From positions 124,001-188,000 of the forward strand of contig JARLGZ010000279.1 of the NCBI GenBank assembly GCA_031292515.1: DNA of 64,000 bases. The letters are read 5' to 3'. The DNA comes from Puia sp. Lineage in GTDB: Bacteria > Bacteroidota > Bacteroidia > Chitinophagales > Chitinophagaceae. A model generated the notes under the pieces. It was not told where the DNA came from and did no database searches. It was given only the letters and a program-made list of their open reading frames with translations. The position numbers and the translations under genes are program-made. Shown in pieces: positions 33,901 to 41,183 of the stretch; position 1 is the first letter of the stretch, and every line of letters starts with the position of its first letter.

Positions 33901-34154
33901 CCTTGTATATTTTTACTCTCAATATTCTTAATCCCGTTTACATAGAGAAACTGATCCTGCATGCGGGTAGCGAAGAATCCTTCCATTTGCTGTGCCGACA
34001 TCCCGCCGTATTGCTCGATCACATAAATGGTAGGAGAATTCAGTTTAGGGAATATGTCTATCGGTATTGTGCGGATCGCCATGATCGAGAACAACAAAAG
34101 ACCAATAAACAGCACCAATACCGTGATAGGCCTTTTTAAAGCTGCTCGTACCAT
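30963..34154 (-). CDS. RND efflux permease, first copy of a tandem pair
   Basis: 1063 aa. Same architecture as the copy at 26604: YGGMSAQQMEGFFATRM, GLALAIGILVDQATVTIENI and IMSTGVSVANAILIVTNAEK. In the TM4 relay the residue after the key Asp is Gln (VDQAT) where the other copy has Glu (VDEAT), a visible functional-site difference. ATG 34154 is chosen because it matches the start of the paralog (M-V-R-A-A-L-K-R-P); a longer frame to 34226 would overlap tolC. It lies 7 bp after tolC. RND pairs such as MdtB/MdtC form mixed trimers; whether this pair does is inference. Confidence 0.9.
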   Translation of the reverse strand: MVRAALKRPITVLVLFIGLLLFSIMAIRTIPIDIFPKLNSPTIYVIEQYGGMSAQQMEGFFATRMQDQFLYVNGIKNIESKNIQGLSLIKLTFYENTDMAEASAQVALQVNRTMAFFPPGALPPQVVRFDASSLPVGELVFSSKTRSLKEIFDLAITRIRPLFATVPGLSAPPPFGSNARSVLINVNPEKLRMYNLSADEVVQAISKNNAITPSGNLRINNIMYVTSINSLENRVQHFEDIPIRSNGATSIYVKDIANVADGADITVDYALVNGKRSVYIPVVKTADASTWEVVQTLRTRIPEMKSLLPDDVDISYEFDQSVFVINSAKSLMTEGILGAILTGLMVLLFLRDWRSSLVVIITIPVAVLGSVFFLKLAGQTVNIMTLSGLALAIGILVDQATVTIENIHQHLEMGKTKKQAILDACSEISFPLLLILLCILAVFAPAFVMNGVPRAMFLPLSLSIAFAMIVSFIAAQTLVPVVSVWLLRAEMFQSQHAVVPVHVEMSPGQSKAGAAAEHSEKDGFFQRIKGGLASRLGKWMPRRQLIVMIYLVLAFGSAAVCYKIIGKDLLPKTNTGQLQLRIREPDGTRLEVTERATQGVLNIIDSTVNGRIAISSAYVGLVPSSFGTSNLYIFNSGTHESVIQVNLDESYKVKMEDLKEELRKNILLRYPALKISFEPIELTEKIMAQGASTPIEVRVAGKNMDDIKTYAGKLVEKLKGVSFLRDVQIAQPLNFPTINITLDRNRLALMGLSINNVSRSITDVTSSSRFTDKNLWLDDKTSYTYQTQVEVPEYIMTSVQQLASVPLVKGQMRPVLSDVSAIRIDTLPGEFDRSGPRRYVTVSANIYNKDLASATAAVQKAIGDMGQPPIGLVAEIKGMSSLLTETLDSLQSGLVAAIVVILLLLAANYQSFGISISVLSTVPAVLLGAMLVLLATGATLNLQSYMGIIMSTGVSVANAILIVTNAEKLRLEYHDPFKAAIMAASLRLRPILMTSLAMIAGMIPMASGLGEAGDQSAPLGRAVIGGLAASTFAALFIVPLVYGWIQQKASFDSVSLLPEDSSK

Positions 34155-34161
34155 TGGAAAA

Positions 34162-35562
34162 TTATTTAATGGATTGAATATATTGATCCAGGTTGCCGGC
34201 CGCCGCTGCTCTGTCCAGGTTAGCAAGCAGCCAATCGCTTAGGGTCTGTACGTAATCCGATTGGGACCGGTAGAGCACAAAAGATGCATCGGTAAGGTCG
34301 ACCAGGTTGATGATCCCCGCCCGGTACTGGGCGGTCTTCTGAGCAAAAGCGTCCTGGGCGGCGCCGATCTGGACGGGGATCTCAACCAGGTTTTTCGCAG
34401 CCGTCGCAATGGCTACATCGGCTTTATGGCCTACATTTTGCAAAGACTGCTGTTGTTGCTGCAGATCATAGTCGCTGGCAGTCGTATTATTACGGGCGAT
34501 CGCAAGCTTGTCTTTCCGGTGAACGGTATTGAACAGATCGTATTCCAGCGTGAGGCCGCCCATATAGTTGAACCGTTGATAACCCAGGCCCATAGCGGCA
34601 GACTTGTAGTTGTCCGTGTAGTCAATGCTGGAGCCCCTTGCCCAGGCCACCCCCGTCAACAGGATCTTGGGCAGATAGCTCTTTTTTACCAGGTCTTCCG
34701 TCTGGACGTAGAGAGATTTCTGCTTGTCATAATAGTCGGTGAGCGGATTTTTAGGCGCCGCCGAGTCCTGCATCAGGCGTAAAATATCCGGCGCGGCTAA
34801 ATTGTTCTTAGACTGGGAAGTATCGAGGTTGACATCTCCGACCGGAATTCCGGTGAGATAGCTGAGCTGCTGCTGAAGTTCCCGGATCTGTCCGTATGTC
34901 TGGTTAAAGGTGATCCGGGTCTTGGACAATTCGGCCATCGCCAGCGCTGAATCTGCGCCTGGCTTGATACCGCTCAGGGTCACTGCCTGGATGACTTTAT
35001 AGATCGTCTCATAGCGGTTGACATTTTCCTGGTCGATACCAAGTTGGAACTGGTTTTTAAGGATATCCAGGTAGAGTTTGCTCACCTGCCATTTCACCAG
35101 GTATATTTCCCGGTCAAGATCGGCCTGGGTCAGGTTGGTATATGCCTCGGCGTGTTGGACCGTCGCCTTCTTCAAACCGAAATCGACGAGTTCGTATTGA
35201 TTATAAAAGAAGGCGATATTCCCGATCGCCGATTGATAGGTGTTTGATGACCGTACGCCGCTGGAACTGGACGGAATAATCCCGAAAGAAACATAGGAAC
35301 CGGGCAGGGAATTGTCCGTGCCTGCTGTCAGCTCGTCTCCTATATAAGAAGTAGGGAGAAAGGTGTGCCGCGCATCTGTAACACCGGCCCTGGCCGCATC
35401 GACCAATGTCTTTTTCTGCATTAACACCGGCAGGTGACGCTGCGCTGAATCTATAAATGCGGCTAATGAATACGTTTTTCGTTGTGCAAACAAGGACACG
35501 ATCGGTGCCAATAACAGAATGTAAAGAACACAGACAAACTTTCTGTAACAGAAAGGTCTCAT
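34162..35562 (-). CDS. TolC-family outer-membrane efflux protein
   Basis: 466 aa. N-terminal signal/hydrophobic segment (FVCVLYILLLAPIVSLFAQ), then the helical TolC repeats: LAAFIDSAQRHLPVLMQKKT, QADLDREIYLVKWQVSKLYLD, ARNNTTASDYDLQQQQQSLQ and the end LVDLTDASFVLYRSQSDYVQ. It forms the outer-membrane channel for the two RND pumps encoded downstream in the same operon. It is preceded at 48 bp by the small unknown membrane protein of 35611-36003. Confidence 0.9.
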   Translation of the reverse strand: MRPFCYRKFVCVLYILLLAPIVSLFAQRKTYSLAAFIDSAQRHLPVLMQKKTLVDAARAGVTDARHTFLPTSYIGDELTAGTDNSLPGSYVSFGIIPSSSSGVRSSNTYQSAIGNIAFFYNQYELVDFGLKKATVQHAEAYTNLTQADLDREIYLVKWQVSKLYLDILKNQFQLGIDQENVNRYETIYKVIQAVTLSGIKPGADSALAMAELSKTRITFNQTYGQIRELQQQLSYLTGIPVGDVNLDTSQSKNNLAAPDILRLMQDSAAPKNPLTDYYDKQKSLYVQTEDLVKKSYLPKILLTGVAWARGSSIDYTDNYKSAAMGLGYQRFNYMGGLTLEYDLFNTVHRKDKLAIARNNTTASDYDLQQQQQSLQNVGHKADVAIATAAKNLVEIPVQIGAAQDAFAQKTAQYRAGIINLVDLTDASFVLYRSQSDYVQTLSDWLLANLDRAAAAGNLDQYIQSIK

Positions 35563-35610
35563 ACAAATATGTTTAAAATAAAAAATGTGGTTGCACGGAT
35601 ACTCTAAGGA

Positions 35611-36003
35611 CTAACCTGCAAAAGGAGGGCCCCGAAGAGGGGTACTGGTGTAAAAGAGGTGCGGATGCAACCCATTCCGGTATTGTCCGAATGGGATCGT
35701 GTTGACAGAAGATGCATACCGGGACGGAAACTCAGAGCTGATTAGCTCGATGGGAGGGTTATTCTCCTGTTGAAACCTTTTATTTAAACGAATGGTCGGC
35801 TTCCTGGCCGCATGTAAAGGGCCCTTCGAAGAGACACGTTGATGACCGCCAAAATAACTGGTAAGAGAGGGGCATTTTGAAAAGAACTGGGCATTCTGAA
35901 AAGCCTCGAAATTAAAAAAAAGCTGTACGAAGAAAAAGACCAGATACACCGATAACAGCAATGCTTTTGAGAGAATTTTATATATGCTCCTGGTATCTGT
36001 CAT
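35611..36003 (-). CDS. Small membrane/periplasmic protein of unknown family, copy B
   Basis: 130 aa from ATG 36003 (a TTG two codons earlier is possible). An N-terminal hydrophobic segment (KALLLSVYLVFFFVQLFF) is followed by a polar region with LNKRF at 73-77 and a C-terminal LRGPP at 123-127. It matches the 130-aa protein at 25084 in length, layout and both motifs. It is the first gene of the tolC-RND-adaptor-RND operon (48 bp before tolC), so a role tied to the efflux system is likely, for example a pump-associated sensor or assembly factor (inference). Family not recognised. Confidence 0.6.
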   Translation of the reverse strand: MTDTRSIYKILSKALLLSVYLVFFFVQLFFNFEAFQNAQFFSKCPSLTSYFGGHQRVSSKGPLHAARKPTIRLNKRFQQENNPPIELISSEFPSRYASSVNTIPFGQYRNGLHPHLFYTSTPLRGPPFAG

Positions 36004-36235
36004 GAACAAGATGTACGGCCTGTCTCGTATATTTTTTTACAAATAGAGAATCTATTTAACCGGGTAGTAAAAATAGCAATAAAATAGATAGTCTTTCGCC
36101 TTTATTTCGGAAAGAATTGAAAAAACAGCCTGTGGTGCCTGCTTTAATATCGTTTTAATCTCCCCTTTTATCTCATCTTCCATCGTTCTGTCCTCTACTT
36201 CCAGATTCCGGCCACTCGTCATCTTCGTCATCCCG

Positions 36236-36520
36236 CTACTCTTCGTCGTCCTCGTATTCAAACAACTCCTCTTCGGCTTCAGGATCCGCCTGCCCGTAAA
36301 GGCTTTCAAACTTTCCCGCGGTTTCCGCATCAAGCTCTTCGATCAATTTATAAATCGCCTCGGCGCCGAAACGGAAAAAGTCCTCCGTCGACGGCAGGTA
36401 ACTGCGCAAAAGAACCGTCTCCCTGGTCCCCATAAGAACGGTCACCAATTCGATATCTGATTCGGCATCTGTTTGGATCAGGTAATAGGCACCCTGCTTC
36501 AATTCTCCGTATGTGAGCAT
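36236..36520 (-). CDS. Hypothetical acidic protein
   Basis: 94 aa soluble protein with a very acidic C-terminus (PEAEEELFEYEDDEE). It starts MLTYGELKQGAYYLIQ and then has strands such as IELVTVLMGTRETVLLRSYL followed by helix-rich sequence (FRFGAEAIYKLIEELDAE). A longer frame reaches 36715, but it contains the terminator hairpin at 36690-36712, so ATG 36520 is the realistic start. I do not recognise a family. No operon partner is evident. Confidence 0.55.
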   Translation of the reverse strand: MLTYGELKQGAYYLIQTDAESDIELVTVLMGTRETVLLRSYLPSTEDFFRFGAEAIYKLIEELDAETAGKFESLYGQADPEAEEELFEYEDDEE

Positions 36521-36689
36521 AAAATTCGTTTTATGCAATAAAGCTCCGGTCTTAACATTACCTGCAGATAAAATCTGTTTAAAGGAATTGTTAGCAAAAC
36601 GAGCTTTCCACCTGGAGAGGGCTAACCGCTCCTCCCCGGCGGATCCTGTTGGGCGATAAAACAGGCAGCACCATAAAAAATCAGCACCA

Positions 36690-36712
36690 TAAAAAAAGCC
36701 GCTTACGCGGCT
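36690..36712 (-). terminator. Rho-independent terminator
   Basis: On the minus strand AGCCGC-GTAA-GCGGCT (36712-36697) is followed by a run of seven T. It ends the transcript of the 36808 gene. Just beyond it, a 15-bp tandem repeat (CAGCACCATAAAAAA, twice within 36666-36696) contributes the T-run. Confidence 0.85.
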
Positions 36713-36807
36713 CAAAAGATCATGCTACGGCCATATTTCCCGGGCCTTATTCTTTAATTCCCTTTCCGTTTAATTCCCGTTCTCTGCTGTCAGTCGATTT
36801 CTCGTCC

Positions 36808-37107
36808 TTAATCCTTGCTCTCGGAAGTTTTGGCTTCCGTCGTCCTGGCATCCACGGATTTTATCTTTACACGCGTCTTGGCGTTCTTTTTTGGCGCGGC
36901 TTTCTTGGGCTTGCTGCGGTGATGATTTTTTTTGCTGATTTTTACAAGATCGCGGCTGATCAGTTTGCTGGCTTTTTTCACGTGGGTGGCCAGCTTCTTC
37001 TCTCCCAATTCTTCTTTGTAATCGGACAAAGCTCCAGTCAGTTTTTCGAATATCTGTTTTCGGACTTCCTTCTTTTTAAGCGTTGCAACGGTCTCTTGTT
37101 GACTCAT
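36808..37107 (-). CDS. Hypothetical protein with Lys/Ala-rich basic tail
   Basis: 99 aa. The N-terminal half is predicted helical (SQQETVATLKKKEVRKQIFEKLTGAL; KKLATHVKKASKLISRDLVKI). The C-terminal half is low-complexity and basic (KKNHHRSKPKKAAPKKNAKTR), resembling histone H1-like tails, then turns acidic at the end. A nucleic-acid-binding role is possible, but no family can be named. It has its own terminator (36690) and is divergent from the beta-propeller-like gene at 37254. Confidence 0.65.
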   Translation of the reverse strand: MSQQETVATLKKKEVRKQIFEKLTGALSDYKEELGEKKLATHVKKASKLISRDLVKISKKNHHRSKPKKAAPKKNAKTRVKIKSVDARTTEAKTSESKD

Positions 37108-37241
37108 AGAAACAAAGTTTTAAATTTGGTAATAATTTGATAACACAAACTTAATGTTAAAGCCGGGGAGACCAATGTTAAGTTTTGACCGGAAAGCGAG
37201 ATTTAACATACGGGAAAAGCCCCGGAAAAGGCCTGCCGGCC

Positions 37242-37249
37242 TATTTTTG
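37242..37249 (+). promoter_or_regulatory. -7 element with almost no leader
   Basis: TATTTTTG, a perfect TAnnTTTG element, ends only 4 nt before the ATG at 37254. If used, transcription would begin at or near the start codon, giving a leaderless or near-leaderless mRNA. Confidence 0.45.
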
Positions 37250-37253
37250 CCGC

Positions 37254-38174
37254 ATGAATCACCACTCCGCTGTTCGCCGGTTTTCATCCTTGCGCTACTG
37301 TCTGTCCGGTCTTGTCCTGACTGGGTTCCTTTTCACTTCCGCACAAAGCAGCGCCCCTCCCATCCTCACGGGCAAATTACAGGACAGCCTCCTCGACGAG
37401 ATATCGGGGATCGCTGTTTCCGCCACGCATCAGGGGGTTTTATACGTTCATAACGACAGCGGGGACACCAGCCGGTTTTTCGCCGTGAACCCGCAGGGAG
37501 CGCTGCTTGCGACCTGGTATTTTAAAGGACTGGAAAGCAGCCATGGGGTAAAAGATTGTGAGGATATCGCGCTGGGAGCGGGCGAGAAGACAGGCCGGAG
37601 CTACCTCTATATAGGCGACATCGGCGACAACCGGGCCGTCAGGGAGTACATCACGATTTATCGTCTTGAGGAACCAAATGTCATAAAAAGCTCATTTGCA
37701 AAGACTTCCGCGCTCAGAGCAGTATATCCTGACGGACCCAGGGATGCTGAGACCCTTATGATAGATCCCCGGGACCGTCTTTTATACATCCTGTCAAAAT
37801 GGGAGGACTCGATCGGGATCTATACCCTGCCCTGGCGATTTCCGGGAAAGGGGGGCTTCGCCAGGAAACCCCTCAGGCTCCAAAAAAGGGGAACATTGTA
37901 TTTTCCCGGGGTCAAGCCTTTCAAATATATTACTGCGGGCGACATTTCCCGGGATGGGCAACAGGTACTGATCAAAAGCTATTCCCAGGTCTTCTACTGG
38001 AGGCGCCAAGCCCATGAGCCGCTCTGGAAGACCCTGCGACGCAAGCCCCGGCAACTGCCCTATACTCCTGAAAAACAGGGCGAGGCGATCGGTTTCACCC
38101 CGGACGGCAAGGCCTGTTATACAACCAGCGAAGGCGTTCATGCCCCTATCTTTTTCTATAAGATAGATCCATAA
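37254..38174 (+). CDS. Exported beta-propeller-like protein of unknown function
   Basis: 306 aa. The N-terminal basic stretch plus hydrophobic segment (YCLSGLVLTGFLFTSAQ) is a signal peptide. The mature part has blade-like repeats: ISGIAVSATHQGVLYVHNDSGDTSRFFAVNPQG, KDCEDIALG, YIGDIGDNRAVREYITIYRLE, DAETLMIDPRDRLLYILSK and GEAIGFTPDGKACYTTSEG. This order (S/G-I-A, HNDSGD, DxEDIA, DNR, E-A-I) is seen in secreted six-bladed-propeller-like proteins of unknown role. The phosphatase-rich neighbourhood is the only functional hint. ATG 37254 is chosen over an in-frame ATG at 37185 because the signal peptide starts there and the promoter (37242) lies between them. Confidence 0.7.
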   Translation: MNHHSAVRRFSSLRYCLSGLVLTGFLFTSAQSSAPPILTGKLQDSLLDEISGIAVSATHQGVLYVHNDSGDTSRFFAVNPQGALLATWYFKGLESSHGVKDCEDIALGAGEKTGRSYLYIGDIGDNRAVREYITIYRLEEPNVIKSSFAKTSALRAVYPDGPRDAETLMIDPRDRLLYILSKWEDSIGIYTLPWRFPGKGGFARKPLRLQKRGTLYFPGVKPFKYITAGDISRDGQQVLIKSYSQVFYWRRQAHEPLWKTLRRKPRQLPYTPEKQGEAIGFTPDGKACYTTSEGVHAPIFFYKIDP

Positions 38175-38210
38175 GATAGAGACCAGATGAAGGCGATTCC
38201 CGCGGAAAAA

Positions 38211-38882
38211 TCAGGGGGCAAATGCATCCTGCAAGTCTGCCTCGTGAGGCTGGGGATCGACCGGGGACACCCGGGTTCTTCTCGAAAACACGGAAAGTAA
38301 GGCTTTGCGGGGAGCAGGATGGTGCCAGCCCCGCTCAAAGAGTTTGGCAAAGAAGATGCCGATAACATAGCCCAACAGGGATCCCGCCAACACGTCGGAG
38401 GGATAGTGCTTGCCGACATATACCTGCGCATAGCCGATGGCCAGGGCCCAGACCCAGAGCCACCTCCATTTCCTGCCGGTTATTATATAAAGGGACCAAT
38501 ACCAAAAAGTAGCGAGACCCACGTGATTTGCGGCGTGGGAAGAAGGCATCGAATACAGCCCTCCGCAATCGACCAGACTCCGCATATAACCCTGTAACTC
38601 TGCGTCATAACAGGGCCGGAGACGCGCAAAAAACGGCTTCAGCAACGAAGCGCTGACGCTATCCGTAGCTGCGACGCAAAGGATGCTCAGGCCAATAAAC
38701 AGCCATGCCCGGGTCTTCGCCTTTCTGATGGAGTAATAAAGCAGGAACAGGTAGAGAGGTACCCATACCAGGGGTTCTCTGAGCAAAGGCATGACCTTAT
38801 CCCAGACGGAATGATCCGAATCATGCTGGATGAGCACGAACAAGACTTTGTCGATCCGGTCCAACCACTTCAGCAAGGTCAT
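38211..38882 (-). CDS. PAP2-family membrane phosphatase
   Basis: 223 aa with about five hydrophobic segments. The PAP2 signature is complete: KPFFARLRP, PSSHAAN and YVGKHYPSDVLAG, with the catalytic His residues. Members dephosphorylate lipid phosphates such as undecaprenyl pyrophosphate or phosphatidic acid at the outer face of the cytoplasmic membrane. A four-unit Pho-box-like array upstream suggests induction under phosphate limitation, consistent with recovery of phosphate from lipids. Divergent from the secreted phosphodiesterase-like gene at 39128. Confidence 0.9.
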   Translation of the reverse strand: MTLLKWLDRIDKVLFVLIQHDSDHSVWDKVMPLLREPLVWVPLYLFLLYYSIRKAKTRAWLFIGLSILCVAATDSVSASLLKPFFARLRPCYDAELQGYMRSLVDCGGLYSMPSSHAANHVGLATFWYWSLYIITGRKWRWLWVWALAIGYAQVYVGKHYPSDVLAGSLLGYVIGIFFAKLFERGWHHPAPRKALLSVFSRRTRVSPVDPQPHEADLQDAFAP

Positions 38883-38937
38883 AAACGGCGGATTAATGAT
38901 GATTGAAGATGCAGGGTATCTTCGTCGCCCCGGATGG

Positions 38938-39005
38938 TAAAACTAGCCGGTTGGGTCGAAACACGGGTTGCCTCAGGGTTATGATAAGATTACCATTCTG
39001 TGAAC
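38938..39005 (-). promoter_or_regulatory. Pho-box-like array and -7 element of the PAP2 gene
   Basis: In gene orientation the cores GTTCAC (39005-39000), GGTAAT (38994-38989), CATAAC (38983-38978) and GGCAAC (38972-38967) repeat every 11 bp. The predicted -7 element TAGTTTTA (38945-38938) follows after 21 nt, which is 10 plus one 11-bp unit, so the phase agrees with the other three arrays if the last unit has decayed. Confidence 0.5.
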
Positions 39006-39056
39006 AATCAATCCTGGCGGACTCAATGGCCGGGCAGACGGCAATATTCCTGTATG

Positions 39057-39113
39057 GGTAACGTTAAGTTAATGCTAGGGTAAACCTGGGTTTACATGAG
39101 CTTTCTAGTTTTG
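39057..39113 (+). promoter_or_regulatory. Pho-box-like array and -7 element of the 39128 gene
   Basis: Cores GGTAAC (39057), GTTAAT (39068), GGTAAA (39079) and GTTTAC (39090) repeat every 11 bp and end 10 nt before TAGTTTTG (39106-39113), a perfect -7 element, 14 nt before the ATG. Core, period and gap equal those of the porin-pst promoter. Confidence 0.65.
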
Positions 39114-39127
39114 CAAAACCCATTACA

Positions 39128-40351
39128 ATGAATAAGTTCACTTTCCTGCTTCCGGCCCTGTTTCATCTCGCGGCCTCCGCACAAAGTCCACCCACGGATC
39201 CATCCGAACATATTTTTATCATTACCACAGACGGATTCAGATGGCAGGAAGTATTCACCGGCGCAGACCCCGCCATGATCGGAAATCCAAAATATGTCAG
39301 GGATACGGCTCTTATGGAGGCATTATATGGCGGCCCTACGGCCGCAGCCAGGAGGACCAGGCTGATGCCTTTTTTCTGGAGCGTCATCGCGGCAAAAGGC
39401 CAGTTGTTTGGCAATCGCTTATTTCATAACAAAGTCAATGTCAGCAATTTTTACAAGATATCCTATGCCGGTTACAGCGAAATCCTGACCGGTCATCCCG
39501 ATCTGCTTACTCCGCCAAATATGGCCATCAATAACAAAAACCGGAATGTGCTGGAATACCTGAACGGTACAGCGGGTTATCACGGGAAGGTCGTTGCCTT
39601 CAGTTCCTGGAATGTCTTTCCGTATATTCTTAATGAACAACGAAATGGTCTGCCCCTCAACAGTGGGTATGACAGCCTCTCCGAAGAACAAAAAGAATTG
39701 AGCAACCCATTAATCGAAAGGGTGCAGGACAGCGTCTCGCCAAAAAATAAATCACGCTACGATCTGCTTACCTATCTCAACGCCCGCCAGTATATTGAGA
39801 AGCATCATCCTTCCGTGGTCTTCATCGGGCTGGGTGAAACCGACGAACAGGCACATGCAGGACGCTATGACCTGTATTTGCAACAGGCCGCCAATGTGGA
39901 TCGGATGATCGCGGAACTCTGGTACTATGTGCAAACCGATCCTTACTATAAAGACCATACGACTTTTCTGATCACGACCGATCACGGCAGAGGAGGGGAT
40001 CCGAGTTCCTGGTACGCCCATGGGTTTTGGGTAAGAGGTTCCGGAGAAGCGTGGCTGGCCATGCTGGGACCTGCATTGCTGCCGCTGGGTGAGGTCAGGA
40101 CCGCCGGCCGTTCCTACCAGAAGCAGTTGGCGGCGACCATCGCCCTTCTTTTGGGCGAGCATTTCGAAACGGATCACCGGATCGGGCAGCCTTTGCAACT
40201 GGCATTGAAAGATCCTTCCAACGGAGGATCCGCGCCATCGCCGAACCTGGTTTCAACGGATCCTGCCATTCGGGTGGCTGATCGTCCGGCGACGCCCGGT
40301 CCCCTTCCCATCGACGGCATTGCCGCCGGAGAGACGACGGGAACCCGGTAG
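39128..40351 (+). CDS. Secreted alkaline-phosphatase-superfamily phosphodiesterase/phosphatase
   Basis: 407 aa. Signal peptide MNKFTFLLPALFHLAASAQ. The mature enzyme has the superfamily metal-site order: ITTDGFRWQEVFTGAD (first Asp), SYAGYSEILTGHPD (nucleophile Ser/Thr region), FIGLGETDEQAHAGRYDLY (Asp and His ligands) and ITTDHGRGG (Asp-His), followed by the final His region WYAHGFW. Type I phosphodiesterase/nucleotide pyrophosphatase or sulfatase-like members share this layout; the exact substrate cannot be read. The strong Pho-box-like promoter argues for phosphate release. The last 50 residues are low-complexity Pro/Ala-rich. Confidence 0.85.
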   Translation: MNKFTFLLPALFHLAASAQSPPTDPSEHIFIITTDGFRWQEVFTGADPAMIGNPKYVRDTALMEALYGGPTAAARRTRLMPFFWSVIAAKGQLFGNRLFHNKVNVSNFYKISYAGYSEILTGHPDLLTPPNMAINNKNRNVLEYLNGTAGYHGKVVAFSSWNVFPYILNEQRNGLPLNSGYDSLSEEQKELSNPLIERVQDSVSPKNKSRYDLLTYLNARQYIEKHHPSVVFIGLGETDEQAHAGRYDLYLQQAANVDRMIAELWYYVQTDPYYKDHTTFLITTDHGRGGDPSSWYAHGFWVRGSGEAWLAMLGPALLPLGEVRTAGRSYQKQLAATIALLLGEHFETDHRIGQPLQLALKDPSNGGSAPSPNLVSTDPAIRVADRPATPGPLPIDGIAAGETTGTR

Positions 40352-40418
40352 CCATGAACGACAATCTACAACATCTTCTTCGCCCGCCTGTCTTGCAAAA
40401 CCGGCAAATGAAGAGGCG

Positions 40419-40442
40419 CTCCGGTTCCTCATTGAACCGGAG
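40419..40442. terminator. GC-rich hairpin, possible terminator
   Basis: CTCCGGTTC (40419-40427) and GAACCGGAG (40434-40442) form a perfect 9-bp stem with a 6-nt loop, 67 bp after the phosphodiesterase gene. There is no T-run directly after it on either strand, so termination is uncertain. Confidence 0.4.
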
Positions 40443-40490
40443 ATACCCAAATTAAAAAAGCGCAAAGACGCAAAGTTGCCTTATTAGCTC

Positions 40491-40498
40491 TATTTTTG
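40491..40498 (+). promoter_or_regulatory. -7 element of the second DUF47-Pit operon
   Basis: TATTTTTG, 16 nt before ATG 40515. It is followed by CCCAAATTTTT, the same leader as at the first DUF47-Pit operon (11969). No Pho-box-like array lies in phase upstream. Confidence 0.6.
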
Positions 40499-40514
40499 CC
40501 CAAATTTTTCGATC

Positions 40515-41162
40515 ATGGCGCTCAACTCCATCATGAAGATATTCATGCCAAAGGACCGGGTATTCTATTCTCTGTTCGAAGAAGTGGCAGATACCGTCGC
40601 CAGGATGGGCAAGCTGATGAAGGAGGTGGTGGCAGAGCCCGACTTCGACAAAAGAGCGGCGATCATCTCCCAGATCGAAGACCAGGAGCACGTCAATGAC
40701 GACCTGACCCACAAGATTTTTACCGAATTGGGAAGGAATTTCATCACACCCTTCGACCGGGAAGACATCCATTATCTCGCAAGCGCCCTGGACGACATCT
40801 GCGATTATATCTATTCTTCCGCCAAAAAGATCAATTTCTACAAGGTCAATCCCAATGATACCGGCATCCAGAAAATGGCCGATCTGATCGACCAGAGTGC
40901 CGAACAGATCAGGAACGCCGTAAAAGAGCTGCGCAACATGCGCGATATGCGCAAGATCACGGATGCCCTCGTGAAGGTGAATAGCATCGAAAACCAGGCG
41001 GATGACATCTTCGACATGAGTATCGACAGGCTCTTCGAAACCGAGCCCGACGCCAAAGAAGTGATCAAGAAAAGAGAAATCTACCAGGTCATGGAGATCG
41101 TCACGGACAAATGCGAAGATGCGGCAAACGTCATCGAGTCTATCATTATTAAGTATGCGTAA
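40515..41162 (+). CDS. DUF47/PhoU-like Pit accessory protein, copy 2
   Basis: 215 aa, same length as the copy at 11991 and identical in its core blocks (FITPFDREDIHYLASALDDI; VNSIENQADDIFD; KREIYQVMEIVTDKCEDA). DUF47 proteins are cytoplasmic PhoU relatives coupled to Pit transporters. It lies 21 bp before pit copy 2. The duplication includes the promoter leader, so a two-gene unit was copied as a block. Why two copies are kept is unknown; different regulation or metal specificity are options. Confidence 0.9.
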   Translation: MALNSIMKIFMPKDRVFYSLFEEVADTVARMGKLMKEVVAEPDFDKRAAIISQIEDQEHVNDDLTHKIFTELGRNFITPFDREDIHYLASALDDICDYIYSSAKKINFYKVNPNDTGIQKMADLIDQSAEQIRNAVKELRNMRDMRKITDALVKVNSIENQADDIFDMSIDRLFETEPDAKEVIKKREIYQVMEIVTDKCEDAANVIESIIIKYA

Positions 41163-41183
41163 AGCAAGTACTCACCAATCACT

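Noticed and set aside
36052-36183. Possible 43-codon gene (MEDEIKGEIK...) downstream of the 36236 gene
   Set aside because: Short, no recognisable features, no promoter or coupling; coding potential cannot be supported.
40456-40480. GCGCAAAGACGCAAAG repeat upstream of the second DUF47 gene
   Set aside because: A short simple repeat common in Bacteroidota intergenic DNA; no evidence that it is an operator.
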